Positions 33,333-46,562 of a DNA stretch of 64,000 bases are shown here, piece after piece (positions within the stretch are counted from its first letter, which is position 1; every line of letters begins with the position of its first letter). The notes beneath the pieces were generated by a model. That model made no database searches and was not told the DNA's origin. It saw only the letters and a program-made list of their open reading frames with translations. A program made the position numbers and the translations under genes. This DNA comes from Rostrohypoxylon terebratum (taxonomy: Eukaryota > Ascomycota > Sordariomycetes > Xylariales > Hypoxylaceae): contig MU385954.1 of assembly GCA_022497145.1 (NCBI GenBank), positions 1 through 64,000 on the forward strand. The letters run 5' to 3'.

Positions 33333-35214
33333 CACCGACGCAATACCCAATATCTCGGCTCAGCTACCGAAGAGTCGAGATCATTTGATCTACGGTACAA
33401 GCCGTAAACCTACTTTTCACCGATAGGTAATTTCCTCTTAACAATCTTGGAAGATGGCGGTGTTTTCTAGCTGTCATCCCGCGCTAGAGAGGAGAGGTCT
33501 ATTCATGACATATGTTTCTCCGGGACCGCCGTTCGCCTAGTCCGGTCCCAACTCGGCGTTCACGATTCAGGAACCGCTTCTATGTACTGCGTGGACTAAA
33601 CTGTTCGCCGATCCTTCCCTTGATCCTTTCTTAATCTTCCGAAGCTCAGGCCACGATCTCTGGACCACATGCTACGGTCGATGCTAACCAAGATCTTTTA
33701 CGGCAATTTATAAGATACCATGTAGTAATGCTATAGTATTAGGAGGTGGACGAATCGGTACCTGTGTAGATAAATTAAAGATGTCGTCATAACGCACCAT
33801 ACCATTTTATCTCTGCACCAATTAGACATATTCCGCTCTTTGCATTGTATCTCCGTACCAAGAGCCTAACAATAGCGGGTGTTCATTCTTCCTTACCTAC
33901 TACGTATCTTGCCCTTACGTACTATGTACCTACCTCCATTGTGAAGGGAGGCTGGCATGGGGGGCGTCCCGGTAACCAAGAAACGTCTTGTTACCTGATG
34001 GTATCATACCCGGCTCTTTATTGTACATGTATGTCTAAGTCTCCAAGAATCCATCCATTCTAAGAGTCACACACATCTCATTCAACTCTTGACCCCCACG
34101 CACAAAAATAAAGTGATGAGATCAGAAATAAAATATGAACCACGGGACGGGCCTTGTGGATAACAATCTTCTGAATTCTCCAATTCTTCCAGAAGAAAGG
34201 AGGGACGGTGTACTCGAAAAGTAAGGCTTCATAGGTACCTACCTCCGCCGCCCTGGGGCTCCAACATGCCAACCTAACCCTCCTTGCGTCGACAACTCGC
34301 TTGTTCGCATATCTGCCAAGCCCTCACAGCAGCTCGCCCATTCAGGTTTCAATCTCCTTTAGGCTAAAAGGGAATGATGGGAAGCGATTCCTGTTGTACC
34401 CTCAACCGTGCCTATCTTATAAGGACCAAGGAAAGTATCTGGGGTAGCGAACCTACAATAGGTAGGTGGTCATGATCACACCCTCGACGTGCATCAGGCA
34501 TCGCTCGCGTAACGCCGATGACGACGTGCAAGGCAAGTATTATATCAAAACGCGCATCCATTCACACAGTTCACAAAACTTTACAAACGGAACGGCTTCA
34601 TCTCGCGGAGGCTTGAAGCTTCAATACCTCACTAGCCCTCAAGACGATAACGCCATTGTATGTAGCAGCACGAATCACGTAACCGGAAGGGCACGGCCCC
34701 TACGTAATCCGGATCGCCCCGAGGTGTAGTTGTCATCCTATCAGCGAGGGCGCGAAAGGTAGGGTTGGTGTCGGGAAGTCAGCCAAAGGTCGCGGCCGTT
34801 TATCAATCGGACACACACCATTTCTATTACCCATGTGACAGCCCGGACTCGATGATTTGCTCGATGCCGTGCGTTGTATTTTGCTCACCGCCTCATTGTG
34901 TGCGTGCCGCCAAGCATTTTGATCACAGTAACAGTAAATTCCCCCAACCCTGCAGCATGAGGGAAGACCATTCACGGGGTATCGCCACGGATTGGCGATT
35001 CCATTACCCGAGAACTTGGAAACCTGGTGGTCTCACTGTAATGCTCCTATTAAGCTCAGAGATAACCGTCGCGACCGCCGTGCAGCGTGCGGCGTTCGCG
35101 ACACGTGGATTTGTGTAATATTGTACAGGTAGGCATGGTGTCATACTCATGCTCGAACCTTAAAGCGCCATTGGGTCTATCACCCCACGCCGCCGTCTCC
35201 AATCCCGTAGCTTA

Positions 35215-36248
35215 TTAATGTCGCATCTGATACTTCTCGTCAGGCAGATACAAGTGTCGATCCGCCCCTTTCTTTGTGAGGACAACCATACGAATAACAC
35301 CTCCTGAGCTGCCATCCCACTTGATCGCTTCCTGGAGCGCGCCCTTCACGAAGTTGACGGCGTCCTGCTCCTCCATACCTTCTTTCCAATGCGCATCGCA
35401 GTAACCGTAGATGTAAGTCGAACCGGAACCACCAATCGAATATGCCTGCTTGTGTAGAGAACCTCCGAGGGGAATGGAGTAGACCTGACCGCCGTGTCGC
35501 TCATCCCATCCCGCGATAATGAGACCCGCGCTATGAGACGCAGTATTGTTAGCACTATTTCTCTTTGACAAGGAGCCATGAGAAATTAATTACCTCAGAC
35601 GGTCTTTGTTTGAATAACAAATCTCCTGGAAGATGGCAGCTGCTGTCTGGGTGGTGGGCGGCTTGCCGTTCCTCATGGCAAACATGCCCAGCTGGTATTG
35701 TACGATGTCCGCGACAGCTTGTGTATCGGCAGCGGAGCCTGACCGGCAGCACCAAATGGTATCATGCACTTGGGTCAGCTTGTCGGTAACTCGGTTGGCG
35801 ATGTATGCTCCGGTAGTAGTTCTCGAATCGGCGCCTAAGTACAAGTAGCATAATTAGCATATGGTCACGAAGCACAGATGGGGTAATCGAAGTATCATCA
35901 CTGGACGTCAGACGTACCGAGAATAACACCATCCTTGAAGGTGACTGCCATGCTAATAACAAGTTAACTCCTATGTCACCATAATATAGTTCCGTATAAT
36001 TAGACTCACATCGAGGTACCGAGACTAGTGCACGAGATGGTTAGCTTAGCTACCTCCCAAGGTATCATGCTGATCTGAAGCTCATGACCTACTTGACCTC
36101 TCCCTTCTTCAATCGGTCCATATCTACATGGATTCCATCTGTTTCAATACACATTAGCCTAGTTCTGCGCCTTGATTTCAAGCTCTCAGAAGCTCAGATT
36201 CTAGCTTCGCACACCTTCGCTCAAGACGCCTCTGTTGCCGAACTCCAT
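35215..36248 (-). CDS. PRE3: 20S proteasome beta-1 subunit (Pre3/PSMB6)
   Basis: Catalytic beta-1 subunit of the 20S proteasome core, with caspase-like (post-acidic) cleavage. Six exons: 36215-36248, 36093-36138, 36010-36024, 35918-35952, 35594-35834 and 35215-35530. They give 228 aa including a 29-residue propeptide, comparable with the 215 aa of yeast Pre3. The propeptide ends at Gly29 and the mature protein starts with the nucleophile Thr30 (TSIMAVTF). Asp46 and Lys62 correspond to mature Asp17 and Lys33 of the active site. [20 protein letters not shown] and [20 protein letters not shown] are beta-1 signatures. Exon 3 is only 15 nt and carries the catalytic Thr codon; all introns are spliceable GT..AG and restore one frame. 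No proteasome-type promoter element was identified with confidence. Confidence 0.96.
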
Positions 36249-36845
36249 GGTCGTAACGTTGACGGTAGTTGAAGGAAGGAGAAAATTGGAGAAAGGAATT
36301 AGTCAGTCGAAGTGATCGTTATCAATAGTCGTTGATTTAAGTTAGTTCGTTGGTTTGGAAATGTCCAGGTACGTAATGGAAGAAGCTTGATAGACAGTGG
36401 CAGGAGCACTTCGTTGACTGCTTGATCAAAGCTCAAGGCAGCTCCGACGCGCAAGGCTGGACCAGTTAGATCGGAAGTCGGGACCTATGTACGACGTACT
36501 AGCCTGGCCAGCATGCCACTAATCTTGGCGGGGACCCATTATAGTCACGTGCACTTCCACATCTCCCGCATCTCCCCCATTCACGCGTTCACGGTAGTAT
36601 CTCAATGCCTCAGGACCTGCATATGTACGTAATCTAGCCAATTGTAGCTCATTCCAAGAATTGGTACATAGATGGAAAAGTTGAGGGCTTCACGATCAAA
36701 ACACTCAAGGTACAAGGTACAACGCAATGAATTATACGGATATAGGTATCTACCTAGGTCCTAGGTACCTACCTACTCAAAACCAGAAACTCCAACCGCT
36801 ATGCGCCCATACACGAAACGACAACAACGCCTTATTGTGGTATAA
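36249..36845. other. spacer between proteasome gene promoter and sulfhydryl oxidase 3' end
   Basis: A 597-bp spacer holding the promoter of the proteasome subunit and a CTACCTAGGTCCTAGGTACC palindrome (about 36748-36777). No gene seen. Confidence 0.5.
36748..36777. repeat. CCTAGG/GGTACC palindrome cluster
   Basis: CTACCTAGGTCCTAGGTACC followed by TACCTACTC, nearly self-complementary over 30 bp. Confidence 0.75.
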
Positions 36846-37649
36846 TCAACCACCTTTAGTCAGTCCTTCCTTTTCTAACTTGAGTTCCCCTATGGTTTCT
36901 ATTGTCTCTTTCTTCTCGTCTCCGCAGCCGCAGTCATAGAAATCGCCAATCTTGTTGCAGTCAAATAGAGGCTTCTTCAACCTCTCGTTGACTTGGTTGT
37001 GCATGAAACAAGCCCAGCCAGCAGCGGCATTGCGCGAGCTGACTTGTGGTGGGTACTTGGCGAGCAGCCTTTGGAAGTGTCGCGCGCAGTCACCGCATGG
37101 GTATAAACGCGCAAATAGTTGCACAAACGTCTTCAGCGCAAGGGAATCGTCTTCGGTCGGCTTGTCGGGGAATCGCGCCATCATCGTGTGGAGGAATTTC
37201 CAGGTTGAGCGACCAAGTTCGGCTCTGCGCGCGCGAGGTTAGTTCAAGGCTAGCGAGATTCATTTGGCGGCGCCATCGCTTCTTGGAAGATCAACATACT
37301 TCAAAGTAGCATTCTCCAGCTTTGGGGCTATCGCGCCTCCAGCCAAAATATTGACCGGCAGAGATGCGAAATCCGATTTTTGGTCTGCTTTCGTATCTAC
37401 TTTCACATCTTTCACATCTTTCGCATTTTCCTTGACCCCCGCCTTCGTATCTGCTCCTGTGTTCGCTTTTGTATCTGGTTGCACGTTCAGTGCGATTGGT
37501 ATTGAATCAGCGGGTGGTCGCTCGGTAGCGCCCTTCATAGGCAATACTTGTCGTATTTGTCCCGTCTTATCTCCAAAGGACGTCATAAAAGAAAAGACTA
37601 AGAAACCCGCAATTACCAGAATGGCGACGACGGAAAGATGCCGCGCCAT
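36846..37649 (-). CDS. ERV2: FAD-linked sulfhydryl oxidase (Erv2-like)
   Basis: Makes disulfides with O2 as acceptor, probably in the ER lumen. Two exons (37300-37649 and 36846-37224; intron 75 nt) give 242 aa. An N-terminal hydrophobic segment (about residues 6-23) acts as signal anchor, followed by a low-complexity Lys/Asp/Thr-rich linker (55-95) and the Erv/ALR domain (about 115-218). Splicing places LGRSTWKFLHTMMARFP at the domain start. The redox motif CGDC is at 160-163 in LYPCGDCARHF. FAD-binding residues are seen in CFMHNQVNERL (His192, Asn193, Asn196). A C-terminal CGCG motif (215-218) may be the shuttle disulfide. The anchor and the C-terminal Cys pair favour Erv2 over mitochondrial Erv1. 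Confidence 0.93.
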
Positions 37650-40709
<3,060 letters not shown>

Positions 40710-43700
40710 ATTGAAGCAGACCAAGATGTCACGGTACTAGGTAAGGATGTAAGGAGTATCAAGGGGCTTGATCTGTGAGCAGTGAAGAACAGAAGCCACT
40801 TTCAGGACGAGGGCATCACGACTATTTATCATGGGTAGTGGCTTCGTCTAACCTTCGATATATTTCGTGCCAGTTGATCGTAGCTTTCCTAAGAAGGAAG
40901 CTCGCAGATCGCCTCTCCTCGCAGGGTCTTACTCGGCGGTATGGTCGGAGAGGCTAGATGACGATGTAGTTTGTAATGAATATCTTTCTAGGATACATTG
41001 GCTAGCTCTCTAGAGGAGACCCTGATTACCTGGGGAAAGCTATCTGTACCTTATCTGTGATCCTTGCTCCTCTACCGCCTTGCAGCACCAACATGTCATG
41101 CAGGACATGGTGTTGACGTTATCACAGGCTGGGGAAGCGCGGTAGCTGGCAGAGCTTGTTTCTCAGGTGTGAAGAATATATTGATACTTACCCCGATTTA
41201 TGAGGTATGATTGGTTGCGGGTAAGGTCTATGGGGCCTCTTGGCAGCTCGCTGGGGTTCTGAGGGTCTTTACTAGAGTAAAAGATCTTGAGAGGTCCCTA
41301 GTATTTAGTTTATGGATATGGATATGTGGATGGAGCCTAGATCCGAGCCGGGAATCCGTGCAAGGATAAGATCAAGTAGCCCTAGGATGTGGTGACTTCG
41401 GGCGGCCGGTTGCAACACAGGCTAAGAAACGAACCCAATAGCGTGGAGATGGCAAATCTGCTACTGTCTGCCAGTGTCTGCCAGCTAGTATCATGATGTT
41501 GTATCCTTCAGCTGTGCCAAGTCGTCGTTTTTCCTGCGAAAAGGGGTCTCGAGCTCACGTCGCGTGGTGCCCAATGCACGGCCTTCCTATTCCGTCAATT
41601 AACCCCCTCCTATATTCCCCTTATCAAGGCTTACAATAAGAAGAGCCAAGAGGCCAAGACTGAGCTTGTTTCTGGCTCGAGATTGCTTATAGTGCCTCCA
41701 GTGGAAATCCAACGGCAAGTCCAGCAAGCTTTTATATTATAACACAGGGAATACGACATGACGTGATCACGTCTTCGCGCTGCAAGTACCGAGAAATCGG
41801 CATTGTTAACCGCGATTCGCAAGTCTGCTCGTATCTCACAACACACCTAGGTGCCAACAACGTATATTTCATATATATTATTATTGCATTGCTGACGATC
41901 AACACGCAAGTCAATAATACCTTATCGATCATCAAGTCACGAGCGGTTATACCATGATCAACCTCTACCCCATATGCCATACTAGACTGTTCAACCCCTT
42001 TACATACCTGGCCCTTCGTCCATCGGAGTATAAATTAAGCTTATCTAAGATCCCGTTCTCATCAGCAACCCAGATTGGTGCTTGTCGATCAAAGAAGTGT
42101 TAGCTCCATCCATGATCTACAGTACGGTAGTGCCGTATGCTAGGTAGCGTGCCGGGGTGAGCTTTATAGAGGATCAGACCTATGGTCCCCTCCGAGGCTA
42201 TACCCAAGTACCGTTACCGGCCCCGCATCACACATCAGATTCCAGAGCTGCATGCCTCATATAGTAAGTAAGACAGACGTTGATGCCAAAAGACGCATGT
42301 TACTGCAAGGAAGCATCATGGTAGCTTGGTGCATGTGACAACAAACGACTTCGGATATCCGTTCCAGGCGTTCAGCCTGGGCCTTGTCGCCTTGTCAGGA
42401 CTCTAGTGAAGATCTCCCCCTTGTTGAGTAATGTCCTAAACCCGTCTCTAGCCCGATCGGTATTCGCCAGGGTTTCTGCTCAAGCAAGATCCAGGCTCAG
42501 TTCCTGCTTAGCCTCGAGGGTCACCATCATAGCTCCACCAGATAATATGTACTAGGTAGGTAGGTATTTCCACTAGTCCATCCTTACGTTAGGCGAATGC
42601 CGTCATACACGACAGGAATTCCCCTATTCGGCGTGTGCTAATAAGACTGGCAAGAGATATCATCACGAACTCTAGCCAATCCATCTGTGTTGGATGGGAA
42701 TATCTACCATCGGACCGTCTGATGGCCAGACTTTTTCCAATGTCTCCGGCGCGTAGCTCTGAAGCGCCCCCTGCTATCTCTCGATCAGAAAATAGAACAG
42801 AGTTCCACGAGCTGACGGCAGCGTAACCTCAAGTGTGTGTTAACCTAGATTTGACGGTGATCTAGCCATGTTACAAGCCGACATTCCGTCACCTTCCCGA
42901 ATAAGGAGCGTATTTTGAGCCCTACTCCATATAGTTCGCCATGTATTTCCGAAAGGAGGTTGGTCTACTCTTTCATTCGTTACCAGGACCAGACCAACCT
43001 GCTGACAGCATTACATAATCATCAACGACTAGTCTCGACTGTTCGATCAACTTCATATCCTGAATATCAATAAATAAGAACCCATATACACGGATACAGA
43101 AACGGCGATGCTATTATTTTATGACATACGCCTGGTTAATCATCAATACTAGGAATATGAGTCAACGGCCCGGTATCTCTCGGGAATTCCACCGTTGAAA
43201 TTTTTCACTTAGTCTTTTGTTTTCGCTAAAGATATGGGCAGGTGATTCCTCGATGGCGGGCTTGAAAATAGCGTCTCGGCATGCTCCAATGCGATACCGC
43301 GGCCCCCGAGGGGTGCAATCCTGCCAAGTCTCATATTTTACACTAATAGTAGTAGTATTCTACCAGGGTTCATTATGCTTACCCAAGAGCTACCTCTTCG
43401 AGTATTATATGTATCCATTCTATTCCTTCCATACGCCAAGCTTTCGCCACGAAAAGGAGGATAGGCCTGGTAACTTTAGCATATTCCAAGTCCGCATAGG
43501 AACTATCATGACTTCTGATGACACTTTCCTCATCAAGGAGTCATTGTCCGCAATTATGGCGTGACACTACACATCATATCATTGGTGTAGTTAATCTAAT
43601 CCTAATGGAAACTATTGAGATGCGACTAGATACTAGGTAAGGACTTACACTAGCTACCAATACCATGATGTATTGTCGTGTAGATAGGTAGGTACGGTAT

Positions 43701-43936
43701 AACAAGAAAATAAAAGGTACAGTTGCATGTTAGCAAGCCTGTTCCTGAACATAATAGGTATAATTCTATATCCGACAATGCCAGTGTGGTCAATCACATC
43801 CTATGATTAGCAACTTTCAGTGTAAAATAAAATGCATATAGAGCACAGCCATTATCCCGAAGAACTTAAATCTCTGCCTTCAACATGATTTTATGAAATA
43901 TCATTCGATGTTCCATCGCTGGATCATTTATTCGTC
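40710..43936. other. 3.2 kb gene-poor spacer
   Basis: Divergent spacer between the protease and a small membrane protein gene. Frames at 41631-41980, 42635-42826 and 43217-43564 are without motifs. A TAGGTAGGTAGG run is near 42552. No gene supported. Confidence 0.5.
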
Positions 43937-44329
43937 ATGTCTTATAATAGCACTGATTCAGTAGCATTTGAGTCACATGAGGCTAGGACCTTGTGGTTTG
44001 CAATGGCTTTCTCACTTGTAGGATCTGCACTTGTCATTTTCTTCGTCATCCATATATACCTCAAGATACGACAGCGTAGACAACAGATAAAAGCCAAAGA
44101 GAACGACGTAGAGATGCAGTCAGTAACAGAAGCCCGAGAACAACCCTCAGAAGGACCGACGTCACACTCACCAGCATCTAAGTTGGGAGTTGACAACTCC
44201 AATGTACCCGCTGAAATAAAACCAGGCATTGTTCGTAAAGAAAAAGAGACTGCCAACAAACCCCATTCGTCTAAGAAGGTGACCTTCGTAGACCTGTCTG
44301 AATTGGAAGAAATAGATTTAGATAAATAG
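43937..44329 (+). CDS. small single-pass membrane protein (130 aa)
   Basis: Intronless frame with a good start (CGTCATGTC). A short N-terminal region is followed by one hydrophobic helix (about residues 20-42, LWFAMAFSLVGSALVIFFVIHIYL), then a basic stop-transfer segment KIRQRRQQIKAKE and a long polar tail ending VTFVDLSELEEIDLDK. No signal-peptide cleavage site is evident, so it should be a type III or signal-anchor protein with its C terminus in the cytosol. No known domain recognised. Support is the length, the TM-plus-basic-flank structure and codon composition; it may be lineage-specific. Confidence 0.5.
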   Translation: MSYNSTDSVAFESHEARTLWFAMAFSLVGSALVIFFVIHIYLKIRQRRQQIKAKENDVEMQSVTEAREQPSEGPTSHSPASKLGVDNSNVPAEIKPGIVRKEKETANKPHSSKKVTFVDLSELEEIDLDK

Positions 44330-44765
44330 GTACCTACCTGGTAAGTGGTTGAAACAAGAGGGAGTAAAAGTATAGGTAGGTAATAGTTATCTTAGGTTTA
44401 TAAACAATGTCATACTTGGCTTTATTTTCATAAACTCATCAGTGTTTATTTTAAAATGTGCACAAATACAAAGAGTGGCTTGTTTTAACTAAGGAACTGT
44501 CAATGTATGTACCAGGACTGATAAAAAAGGAGTCCAGTAGCCGTAATGGACCTTTTGAATACTATGTACCTATGCGTGTATTCATATAAATCGCTTGATA
44601 TTGTCGTGATGTATAACACGGCAGTTAATATAGAGCTTCTTCATGGCAGTACAGTTTGCTAAGAAACCATCAAGAGATCGCTAGGAGGCTCCTAGGCAAG
44701 ACGAGGCTCTTTGTCGATCGCCTAGGACCTTATACCCCTGGCAGATCCCAAGATACCAGATACCG

Positions 44766-44873
44766 TAGGCTTTAGTCGTAGGAACCCATGGGTACCTATC
44801 AGAACCCATAGGTTTTTTCGAAAAACCTATGGGGTACCCAAGCGTGGGTTATGGGTTAAAAAGCAGAAGCCTA
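44766..44873. mobile_element. hAT-like MITE, copy 1 (internally deleted), with 8-bp TSD
   Basis: The element starts TAGGCTTTAGTCG and ends GCAGAAGCCTA, so both termini read TAGGCTT inward. It is flanked by perfect 8-bp duplications AGATACCG (44758-44765 and 44874-44881). Internally it carries a perfect 13-bp hairpin (44805-44817 with 44821-44833, loop TCG). Copy 2 at 56189-56432 shares both ends and the CCCATGGGTACC and GCGTGGGTTATGGGTT blocks in reverse orientation. An 8-bp TSD with short TIRs beginning TAG points to the hAT superfamily (established feature); the assignment is inference, as no transposase is present. Confidence 0.8.
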
Positions 44874-44893
44874 AGATACCGAAGAGCTCAGCA

Positions 44894-44896
<3 letters not shown>

Positions 44897-44925
<29 letters not shown>
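44897..44925. repeat. (A)29 homopolymer
   Basis: Twenty-nine consecutive A, 24 bp downstream of MITE copy 1. It is not part of the element because it lies outside the target duplication. True length is likely uncertain in assembly. Confidence 0.9.
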
Positions 44926-44927
<2 letters not shown>

Positions 44928-45115
44928 AATAGATACAACTCCGTCATTCTGCCGGAGATAATAGCCAGCCAGCCCCAGGTAACCGGCGCTAACCGATAGA
45001 AACGCATCTAGCACATCATATCGGTGCTGGAAATAGAATATAAACACGAGAATACCAAGGCAGGCAGTGTGTGTATTGCCAGCGTGCCAAACGACCCAAG
45101 TCTCGTTTCTGTCTT

Positions 45116-45134
45116 AGTAGGTAGGTAGGTAGGT
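45116..45134. repeat. (TAGG)n microsatellite
   Basis: About 4.5 TAGG units, the same sequence type as the CCTAGG spacer family. Confidence 0.8.
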
Positions 45135-46562
45135 AATTATGGTGCAAAGTATATACACACTGTAGCCAAATTCTTCTCACGACAGTATCACCTCTAAAAA
45201 GATAGGCCGGGGTTTAGATAAGTTCGTTCTTGTAAGCCTATAGTTACACAACATGTTTTATCGGTAATTGGGAGGAGCCTCTCGAATGGAAGACAATGAC
45301 GCGGACATACTATACTGCTGGTTATGATCATGAGGATTATCGAGGCTTCGGGGCTAGGTAATTATAGAAGTTGAGAAGAGATAACTTCGGTTGTACGTGG
45401 AAAGTCTTGTTAATGTATCAGTTGTCCTTTCGTTTCATCGCTGAATTTCAAAGAGGAAACACCTAGATTTTCATGTTATGGACCTACTGGTGCTTCATGC
45501 ACCGACAATCCCACTTGCTTTTGCGCAGAGTAACTTGTCTTCCCACATCTTGTCCTTCATCCGCCCGCGGAAGTATTCAGAGGGGGTTTCCTTCGGACGA
45601 TAGGCAGCGAGCCGAACAATCATGTTCATTGTTTAGCAGACGAAGAGGGGCAGGCACTGAGTCTCGCTGAATTGAAACTGAATTGAAACTGATGAATCCC
45701 CTAAACTTTCACACTTCTGAGGATTACCATTCATCTAATAGAGCAATCATGGTAACTTCGGAGCTCAAACAGCGAGAAGAAGAAGTGGCGTCTAGGCCTC
45801 CCGCAGAACAGAGTATTGATCGCCGTCAACATCCATGGGTCGAGGTTTAACTCCAGCGCCCGTCGTTGCGCAGATGGGCTGATGGGTCCATGGCGTACTT
45901 AGTACATAAAGACCAGCATTAGCTTGGGTCCTGTGATACTGGGGACTTGGAAGTGATGAGGCTTGGACGAGGGGTTCTGTTGAACATGTTGTTCAAGCCC
46001 TAAGTAGGAGTAGGTAAGGATTTGATCAAGCCCCTAGCCTGGATTGAAATATGTAAGATAGAATTGTTCAATATGATCATTTGTCATTTATGATATGATA
46101 ACCTGCTTATGACTATATGTTTTGCTTTTGATCTGTAGCACACCTACGACCTTCCAACCCCCCGGGAGGAAAAAAAGGCTCAAACAGAATGAGTAAGTAC
46201 CCGCCGTGAATTTTGCTTTTCTGATTTCAAGCATCCTATCACCATCCTCCAAAATCAACAAGGGTTCTACCTACAAGGGTTAACTCGCATACCAATGAAA
46301 AGGCGAGATTCCGTTCGCCTATCTTCCAACAAATCCCACAAAACACGACTATCTCCGATCCACCTAGGTCCTACATATCTGGCTAGGGACCTAGGTGTGC
46401 TGTTATATCAAGCCTATCACGTCGCCCCGCGCGCGGGAAAAGCCCTAGCTAGCTGGAACCGATCAATCAGAGTCCCCGGATCGTGAACCACGTGCCCCGG
46501 CTACGTCCCTCCCCCCCTGCGGCGTCACACTCAGCGGTCGTGCGGGGGCGGCTGATCACCGC

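Larger units (their letters stand above)
29947..35214. other. 5.3 kb gene-poor spacer with microsatellites
   Basis: Upstream of the cyclin and downstream of the proteasome gene. It carries CTTG-type repeats (30145-30210), a GTTGTRATT array (31644-31692), a TGG run (about 31906-31923), an ATATAAAT array (32957-32982) and CCTAGG palindromes (33295-33332). A 252-codon minus-strand frame at 31421-32179 is made largely of these simple repeats (poly-Thr/Ile) and is not convincing. Part of this stretch is probably the leader and promoter of the cyclin. No gene seen. Confidence 0.5.
44330..46562. other. spacer with mobile element and poly-A tract
   Basis: Holds the first miniature element (44766-44873), a 29-A run (44897-44925) and a GTAG repeat (45116-45134). 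Short frames at 45473-45670 and 46295-46486 have no motif. No gene seen. Confidence 0.5.
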
